Positions 58,597 to 64,000 of a stretch of 64,000 bases of DNA are shown here, piece by piece. The notes under the pieces were generated by a model. That model had not been told where the DNA came from. It searched no databases and worked only from the letters and a program-made list of their open reading frames with translations. How positions within the stretch are numbered: the first letter of the stretch is position 1; every line of letters begins with the position of its first letter. Made by a program: the position numbers and the translations under genes. This stretch comes from Arenibacter echinorum (GTDB lineage: Bacteria > Bacteroidota > Bacteroidia > Flavobacteriales > Flavobacteriaceae), in the NCBI RefSeq assembly GCF_003259375.1, contig NZ_QLLN01000008.1, positions 1-64,000 on the forward strand, written 5' to 3'.

Positions 58597-61500
58597 CTAT
58601 TTTACCTTGACTACCTTCATAACCCCTTGCATAATTCGCCAATGGCCTGGAAAGGTGCAGATAAAAGGATAATCTCCTGGTTCTTCGGGAGCTGTAAATT
58701 TTAAGACAACCTTTTCTTCAGGGTTAATAATGGCTGTGGCAAAAAGCACTTCAGGCATTTCAGGAACATAATTTTTCTCTGCCCCATTGGGATCCATGGC
58801 CAATTTATCGGCGGCCATCCCCACTTTTTCCTTTTCACCTACCTTGGTAATGACCAGGTTGTGCTGCATAAAATCTGTGTTCTCAAATACAAGTTCCACT
58901 GGTTTTCCCATTTCTACGACAAACTCCGTGATATCATATTTCATTTCGTTTTTAATGGTCTTGATATTAATGGTCATAGCACTCGAACTGCTGTCCGAGA
59001 TACTGTCCGCGCCCACTTCCACCTCGTTAATATACGTTTCTACCAAAAGCTGGGCCAAGGGTTTATCCGCAAAAGCGCTTTTGGCACTTTTGGAGTAGTC
59101 CATTTCCACTTCGTATTTCCAATCCCCTGCCAACGAAACACTATATTGACCCGTTTTAAAATACATTTGTTCTTTTTTACCCCAGATTCCTCCGCCACCG
59201 CCAGTATCCTCTACCCGGACGGCTAGAGAATTTTTGCCTTCTTTCAATATCCCTGATGGAATTTGATACACCCTATTGGCCTGATAGTCCTTCTCGGTTG
59301 CCCCTACCATCGTGCCATTAACATAAACCTTGTCGGAATCATCTATGGGCCCTAGAGAAATAGTACCCGACTTGGCAGCAACATCTGAAGGCAGGTTAAG
59401 ATTTCTGCGAAACCAAACTATACCATCCATATGCAATCCTGCGTCTTCTATAAATTGGGGAAGAAGCATGGTTTTCCATTGTGAATCATCAAGACCAACT
59501 GCCTGCCTTTGATTTTTTTCGGTCGATCCCATTTTAAAATTAGGATTGGCAGACTGAAAAGCAGTGATAAATCCTTTGTGATGTTTACTTCCTGCCGCAT
59601 ATAGGGCTTTTGCCAACCAATCGTCGGCCAAAACTTGTTCGTTCTCACTCAACAAAAACAACTGTCGTCCTATTTCCTCATTGGGCTCCCTTTCAGAAAA
59701 ATATATAAGTGCCGCCAATTGCACTTCCGGATACTTGTCCTGGAGTATATTAGACTCCATCAAAAGGACATCTACCGTTTCATTTTTCGGTAAGATCTGT
59801 ATGGCCGCTCTCCTAACCCCAGCTGAGGGATGGCTTAAGGCAGCTTTAACCACTTCCATTGCGTCCGAATTGAAAGAAACAACCCCAAGTCCATCCATGG
59901 TCCATAAAGCATGCAGCGCGCCCGGATTAAGTCCCAAAACGTCCACTTCGGTATTCTTGACCAATTTAATGAGTTCGGGTACTACAGCGGTATCTCCATT
60001 TTCAACCAATAACCGCTGCGCGGTCATACGCCAGAACATATTGTCATTGGAAAGGGCTTTTACCAATCCTTTTGAATCCTCCTTATCCAAAGTCATGGAT
60101 GTCTTATCTTCCACATCTTTGGGCACAATGCGCCAAATACGCCCCTTGGACTTATCACGTAAGGGGTTTTCATATGCATTTCCTAGCCCATTTACGGCAT
60201 CATAGCCACCTCTGTCCTCATTAGGGGTCGGATTGTGCTGAATAATGAAATTATACCAGTCCAACACCCAAACGGCACCGTCAGGTCCTACCTTGGCCTC
60301 AACAGGGGAAACCCATTCATCCGAACTGGCCATCAAATTGCCGCCATCCTTTTCCAAATATCCGGCGCCATCCTTTTCAATTTTAGCAATATGCACCACT
60401 CCTCCTGTTGGTTCGCACACAAAGGCATACTTGTTCCAATATTTTTCAGGATAGGTTCTTGCTGTGTAAAAATGGTGGCCCGCTGCTGCCGTAAAACCTC
60501 CAAAAACATCCACTTGTCTAATATTTTGGGTAATGGGCAACATAGCGTAATGGCCATCAATTTTTGAACTACCTTTTAATGATATCCCCTTCACATCTTT
60601 TAAGTTCTTGTTGGGAATACCCATAAAGACACTGTGGGTGTTGTTGGCTGTGGAAGCAAAAATGGAGTTATCCTCGGAAATCCCCAATCCCCAAGTATTG
60701 TTACTGGTATTGGTCAAAAATTCAAAATTGCCAATGTCCCTGTCAAAGCGATATATTCCTTGGCCAAACTCGAAATTTTCACCCGCAATACTTCCTTTAA
60801 ATCCTGAATAACCTACTACACCATAAATATTGTTGTCGATACCAGGCTGAAGGTTAGAAGGCCCGGCGTGGGTGTCAAAAACTCCCCATCCATCGATTAC
60901 CGTTTCCTTTACATCTGCCTTGTCATCGCCATCCGTATCCTTTAAGAATAAAAAATACGGTGCCTGGGAAACCAAAATACCCCCATTTACAAAAGTAAAA
61001 CTGGTAGGGATATTTAATTTTTCGGCGAATACGGTAAACTTGTCCGCTTTACCATCCCCATCGGTGTCTTCACATATTTTTATTCTGTCGTCTCCCGAGC
61101 CTTTATCGTCCCGCACTGTATTGGGATAATCAACGGTCTCTATTACCCATAGCCTACCTTTTTCATCCCAATTCATAGCTATAGGATTAATAATATTGGG
61201 TTCCGAAGCAAACAGCTCCAACTTAAACCCACTTGGGACCTGAATTAATTTTGCCGATTCCTCCGGCGTTAAAGGCATTTGATATTTAGGTGCAGGATCC
61301 CTTTTCTCATAATTGGGGATATTGGCCATTTCCTTATATTTCAGGGTTGGTATGTCTTTGGCAAATTCTTCCCAATTATTTTTTACCTGGTCCTCTACTG
61401 CCCATAAAATACCCTCTTTTATAAGATTTTGAAATCCGGGTTTGCTCCAAGTTCTTTCATCATGTCCGTAAGCTGTATAGAATACTTTCCCTTTACCAAA

Positions 61501-62103
61501 TTGCTTTACCCAGGTCCAAGGCTCATGATGTTCCCCTTCCACCCTTTCCATCAACACGGTAATATCTTTGGCGAATTTATCATGAACATAGGTTTCATCC
61601 CATGTGGAGAATTCCTCAAACTTTTGCATGATGGGATGCGACTTATCAATAATTTTGGCCGTAAAAGTATCCTTGCCGTGGGTTTTAAATTGTCCACCCA
61701 CAAGGTCCACGTATTCTTCAGACTCGTTAAAACAAAAACTAGCACAATGAATAGGTACAAATGCATGGCCTGCTGCAACATAATCCAGCAAGGCTTTTTC
61801 CTGTTCTGGAAACCTATTTTCATGATTGGCGTAAATTATTACTCCATCATAAAGCGCTAAATTTTCTGGATTAAGGTCTTCCACCTCTTCCGTATAGGTA
61901 ATGTTTATACCACTTTGGGTTAAGGCTGAGGCCAAAATAGGCATATATACCCGTGAATTATGGTGCTCTAGGGCATGCCCTAGGAACAACATTTCCACAC
62001 GTCTTGGCTGGTCGTCCTTTTTTTTCCTTTCAGAAGGACCACAACTTACCAAGGTTGCAAGTACAATAAGCAAACAAAAAATACGAGCCTGTAAGGTTTT
62101 CAT
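58597..62103 (-). CDS. ThuA / beta-propeller / HEAT / cupredoxin lipoprotein
   Basis: An 1168-residue lipoprotein (lipobox in VLATLVSC). Domains in order: ThuA trehalose-utilisation domain (about 38-245; FVPIHCASFCF, GHDERTW), a PVC-type membrane-bound dehydrogenase-like propeller (about 275-655; FKLELFASEPNIINPIAMNW, EDTDGDGKADKFTVF), HEAT repeats (about 665-830), a galactose-binding-like domain (about 880-1020; DSDKVYVNGTMVG) and a C-terminal cupredoxin (about 1045-1168). The type-1 copper ligands His1081, Cys1149, His1154 and Met1158 are present with azurin spacing. No CxxCH haem motif exists. Probably a periplasmic glycoside/sugar dehydrogenase passing electrons through copper; first gene of the operon. 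Confidence 0.9.
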   Translation of the reverse strand: MKTLQARIFCLLIVLATLVSCGPSERKKKDDQPRRVEMLFLGHALEHHNSRVYMPILASALTQSGINITYTEEVEDLNPENLALYDGVIIYANHENRFPEQEKALLDYVAAGHAFVPIHCASFCFNESEEYVDLVGGQFKTHGKDTFTAKIIDKSHPIMQKFEEFSTWDETYVHDKFAKDITVLMERVEGEHHEPWTWVKQFGKGKVFYTAYGHDERTWSKPGFQNLIKEGILWAVEDQVKNNWEEFAKDIPTLKYKEMANIPNYEKRDPAPKYQMPLTPEESAKLIQVPSGFKLELFASEPNIINPIAMNWDEKGRLWVIETVDYPNTVRDDKGSGDDRIKICEDTDGDGKADKFTVFAEKLNIPTSFTFVNGGILVSQAPYFLFLKDTDGDDKADVKETVIDGWGVFDTHAGPSNLQPGIDNNIYGVVGYSGFKGSIAGENFEFGQGIYRFDRDIGNFEFLTNTSNNTWGLGISEDNSIFASTANNTHSVFMGIPNKNLKDVKGISLKGSSKIDGHYAMLPITQNIRQVDVFGGFTAAAGHHFYTARTYPEKYWNKYAFVCEPTGGVVHIAKIEKDGAGYLEKDGGNLMASSDEWVSPVEAKVGPDGAVWVLDWYNFIIQHNPTPNEDRGGYDAVNGLGNAYENPLRDKSKGRIWRIVPKDVEDKTSMTLDKEDSKGLVKALSNDNMFWRMTAQRLLVENGDTAVVPELIKLVKNTEVDVLGLNPGALHALWTMDGLGVVSFNSDAMEVVKAALSHPSAGVRRAAIQILPKNETVDVLLMESNILQDKYPEVQLAALIYFSEREPNEEIGRQLFLLSENEQVLADDWLAKALYAAGSKHHKGFITAFQSANPNFKMGSTEKNQRQAVGLDDSQWKTMLLPQFIEDAGLHMDGIVWFRRNLNLPSDVAAKSGTISLGPIDDSDKVYVNGTMVGATEKDYQANRVYQIPSGILKEGKNSLAVRVEDTGGGGGIWGKKEQMYFKTGQYSVSLAGDWKYEVEMDYSKSAKSAFADKPLAQLLVETYINEVEVGADSISDSSSSAMTINIKTIKNEMKYDITEFVVEMGKPVELVFENTDFMQHNLVITKVGEKEKVGMAADKLAMDPNGAEKNYVPEMPEVLFATAIINPEEKVVLKFTAPEEPGDYPFICTFPGHWRIMQGVMKVVKVK

Positions 62104-62298
62104 GATTTAGTTGTATTTAAGTTTAACAATTATAACAATTAATACAGCACAAAGAATCCTCGATGTTATCTACAATTGACTGTATTATATCATTGATTAT
62201 GAATTTTACCTATATTTATTGACAAATAATTACAATCCTTTAGATACATACCCAAGATTGACAACTGTATTTTTGGAGAATAAAACCCTTGCCCGTTA
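62104..62298. promoter_or_regulatory. Divergent control region of the sugar-oxidation locus
   Basis: 195 AT-rich bases between the start codons of the ThuA-giant gene and the AraC regulator gene. Both promoters must lie here, and the AraC protein is the obvious ligand. I see TTTATTGACAAATAATTACA near 62215 but no clear operator repeat. Confidence 0.45.
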
Positions 62299-63165
62299 GT
62301 GAAATCTGCATTACAAAAATCGCCCATTCCCAACTCCCACGCCTTTGTTGCCAAATTGTTGCGACAACCCAATTTTGACCCTATTTGGCATTTCCACCCG
62401 GAATATCAACTATTTATGGTTTTAAAAGGTAGTGGCACCCGATTTATTGGTGACCACGTAAAGCATTTTAAAGAAGGGGATATCACCTTTACAGGGCCAA
62501 ATTTACCCCATATGTGGCGTAGCGACAATGAAGGGTACGCTGTTGAGGAAAATTTATGGTCCGAGGGAATCGTAGTTTACTTTCACGACGATTTTATTGG
62601 CAAAAGTTTATTGCAAAAGGAAGAAATGATCAAGCTAAGGCAATTGTTCCAAAAGAGCTTGCGGGGCCTGGATGTAACGGGTAGAACAGCGGACAACATT
62701 CGCGGCATGATCAACAACCTTTTACATCTTGAAGGCATGGAGAGTGTTCTTGAGCTTTTCAAAATTCTAAACTGCCTTGCCAACACCACTGAAAGCACTG
62801 TACTGGCCAGTCCGGGCTATACCAACTCTTTAAAGGAAGGGGATACGGAAAGGATGAACAATGTACACGCCTATGTTATGAAGAATTTCAAAAACAAAAT
62901 AGAATTGGGCACGGTGGCCTCTTTGGCCAATATGACCCCTACCTCCTTTAGCAGATACTTTAAGATCCATGCGAACAAGACCTTTTCTGAATTTTTAAGT
63001 GAAATTAGAATTGGATACGCCTGCAAATTACTGATCGAAGATAAAATGAATATTGGTCAGGCCTGCTACGAGAGCGGTTTTCAAACACTGTCCAATTTCA
63101 ACAAACAGTTTAAGGCAATTACTAAGAGAACCCCGTTGTCCTATAAAAAGGAGTATAGCTCATAA
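62299..63165 (+). CDS. AraC family transcriptional regulator
   Basis: A 288-residue regulator. The start is GTG at 62299: a stop codon lies six codons upstream and no other start is available. The N-terminal cupin sensor spans residues about 15-140 (FDPIWHFHPEYQLFMVLKGS, GDITFTGPNLPHMWRSDN). The C-terminal AraC domain has two helix-turn-helix units (about 190-288; VASLANMTPTSFSRYFKIHA, GQACYESGFQTLSNFNKQFK). Divergent from the ThuA-giant operon, so probably its sugar-responsive activator. Confidence 0.93.
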   Translation: MKSALQKSPIPNSHAFVAKLLRQPNFDPIWHFHPEYQLFMVLKGSGTRFIGDHVKHFKEGDITFTGPNLPHMWRSDNEGYAVEENLWSEGIVVYFHDDFIGKSLLQKEEMIKLRQLFQKSLRGLDVTGRTADNIRGMINNLLHLEGMESVLELFKILNCLANTTESTVLASPGYTNSLKEGDTERMNNVHAYVMKNFKNKIELGTVASLANMTPTSFSRYFKIHANKTFSEFLSEIRIGYACKLLIEDKMNIGQACYESGFQTLSNFNKQFKAITKRTPLSYKKEYSS

Positions 63166-63210
63166 ACAAACCTAGAACACAATGGCCGGTCGTGTTTTTT
63201 TTGAATAAAT

Positions 63211-63235
63211 AATTACTTTAATTAAAGTAATTTTG
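63211..63235 (+). promoter_or_regulatory. Palindromic promoter of the FAD-dehydrogenase gene
   Basis: Bases 63211-63232 are a perfect 22-bp palindrome (half-site AATTACTTTAA). It runs into TAATTTTG (63228-63235), an exact -7 box, and the ATG follows four bases later. A dimeric repressor could cover the promoter; the transcript would be nearly leaderless. Confidence 0.55.
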
Positions 63236-63239
63236 CGCT

Positions 63240-64000
63240 ATGGTAAGAAACATTCAGCTCAGGACCACTTTATTGGAAGAATCGGTAGATGATATCCTAA
63301 GAAAGAAAGCTTCAAAATATTTGGGAATTCCCATGGAGGAAATTTCAATGGTAAACGTGCTTAGGAAATCGATCGATGCTCGTAAATCCACCATTTACTT
63401 CAATTATAAGGTTTCGGTTTACATCAATGAACCTGCTCCTAAAATCAAGGAGTACAATTTTGATTACAAAGATGTTTCCAAAGCAAAAAAAATACATATC
63501 ATAGGTTTTGGACCCGCCGGAATGTACGCCGCTCTGCGCTGTATCGAATTGGGATATAGGCCCATAGTCCTTGAAAGGGGTAAAAATGTTAAAGACCGAA
63601 GACGGGACCTGAAGGCTATCAATAGGGACCACATAGTCAATGAAGACTCCAATTACTGCTTTGGAGAAGGAGGTGCCGGTACTTATTCCGATGGAAAATT
63701 GTACACCCGAAGTCTTAAAAGAGGGGATGTACGTCGAATCTTTGAAAATTTGGTCTACCACGGCGCAACCGAACAAATACTTATAGATGCACATCCACAT
63801 ATAGGTACCAATAAATTGCCCAAGCTAGTGCAAAATATAAGGGAGACCATTATAAAATATGGAGGGGAAATACACTTTCAAACCAAGGTGGTCGATTTTA
63901 CCATTGCCAATAGCGCCATAAAGGCCATTGTTTTGCAAGATGGTTCCGAAATGCCGGCGGAGAGGGTTATTTTGGCTACAGGCCATTCTGCCCGGGATAT
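63240..64000 (+). CDS. FAD-dependent dehydrogenase, partial (3' end cut off)
   Basis: At least 253 residues, open at the right edge of the window. It begins MVRNIQLRTTLLEESVDDIL. Residues about 1-75 form a small N-terminal domain with RKSIDARKSTIYFNYKVSVY, then the FAD-binding Rossmann motif IIGFGPAGMYAALRCIELG (about 83-101) and the downstream VLERGKNVKDRRRD. NYCFGEGGAGTYSDGKLYTR and ILATGHSARD place it in the COG2509 family of uncharacterised FAD-dependent dehydrogenases. Its function is unknown. Confidence 0.88.
   Translation, partial: MVRNIQLRTTLLEESVDDILRKKASKYLGIPMEEISMVNVLRKSIDARKSTIYFNYKVSVYINEPAPKIKEYNFDYKDVSKAKKIHIIGFGPAGMYAALRCIELGYRPIVLERGKNVKDRRRDLKAINRDHIVNEDSNYCFGEGGAGTYSDGKLYTRSLKRGDVRRIFENLVYHGATEQILIDAHPHIGTNKLPKLVQNIRETIIKYGGEIHFQTKVVDFTIANSAIKAIVLQDGSEMPAERVILATGHSARD

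Overview
The window is a gene-dense, AT-rich stretch of a Bacteroidetes chromosome, almost certainly a (probably marine) member of the Flavobacteriaceae. The evidence is the family-specific genes (DUF4294, DUF6495, DUF4252, 2TM-domain proteins, LETM1-related protein, HAD-PGDH fusion), the lack of strong Shine-Dalgarno sites, many lipoproteins with Lys/Asp-rich starts after the lipobox Cys, and repeated flavobacterial promoters of the TTG-N19-21-TAnnTTTG type. I see no insertion sequence, prophage, CRISPR array or complete tRNA/rRNA gene. Most of the window is core genome, with a few accessory loci.

Layout. 1-429: promoter and leader pointing out of the left edge (probably towards an rRNA operon) plus a GC-rich intergenic element. 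430-6090: DUF4294, M42 aminopeptidase, Nudix hydrolase, hisS-DUF6495, and the S6-S18-L9 ribosomal operon. 6325-14501: an orphan LytTR regulator, the nadC-yihY-DUF2147-priA operon, rlmH and a fused SerB-like/SerA enzyme. 14766-17945: a SatD/DUF3307 pair with three 28-bp iterated boxes at the satD start, a small methyltransferase, rdgB and a DUF4337-like protein. 18107-28888: DEAD-box helicase, GH13 lipoprotein, metallophosphoesterase, TrmH-type methyltransferase, a sirtuin without zinc cysteines, purB and MscS. 29155-31245: an ECF sigma factor / membrane protein / two DUF4252 module. 31486-34545: two tandem S41 protease lipoproteins.

34708-41215 is a complete vitamin B12 uptake locus: BtuG-like beta-propeller lipoprotein and BtuB receptor under a cobalamin riboswitch, with BtuF, BtuC and BtuD on the opposite strand. 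It also holds an unannotated 43-residue membrane ORF ending against the riboswitch, and the ATPase appears to begin at an ATA codon. 41280-47422: rmuC, a thioesterase and the oxidative pentose phosphate genes (zwf-pgl divergent from gnd). 47911-50884: a TPR lipoprotein and a DUF4331 pair. 51063-55836: a LETM1-related protein and a LytS/LytTR two-component operon in which the kinase carries a C-terminal 2TM domain and is followed by three stand-alone 2TM proteins. 55837-56511: a 675-bp intergenic region with a diverged tandem duplication, each copy ending in an identical hairpin. 56512-63165: a sugar-oxidation locus (Gfo/Idh/MocA protein without the EKP lysine, DTE-type ketose epimerase, 1168-residue ThuA/propeller/HEAT/cupredoxin lipoprotein) with a divergent AraC regulator. 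63240-64000: the start of an FAD-dependent dehydrogenase, cut by the window edge.

The most unusual items are the 2TM-amplified kinase operon, the duplicated hairpin units at 55951-56445, the satD iterons, the B12 locus with its small ORF and ATA start, and the copper-domain ThuA giant with its atypical oxidoreductase partner.
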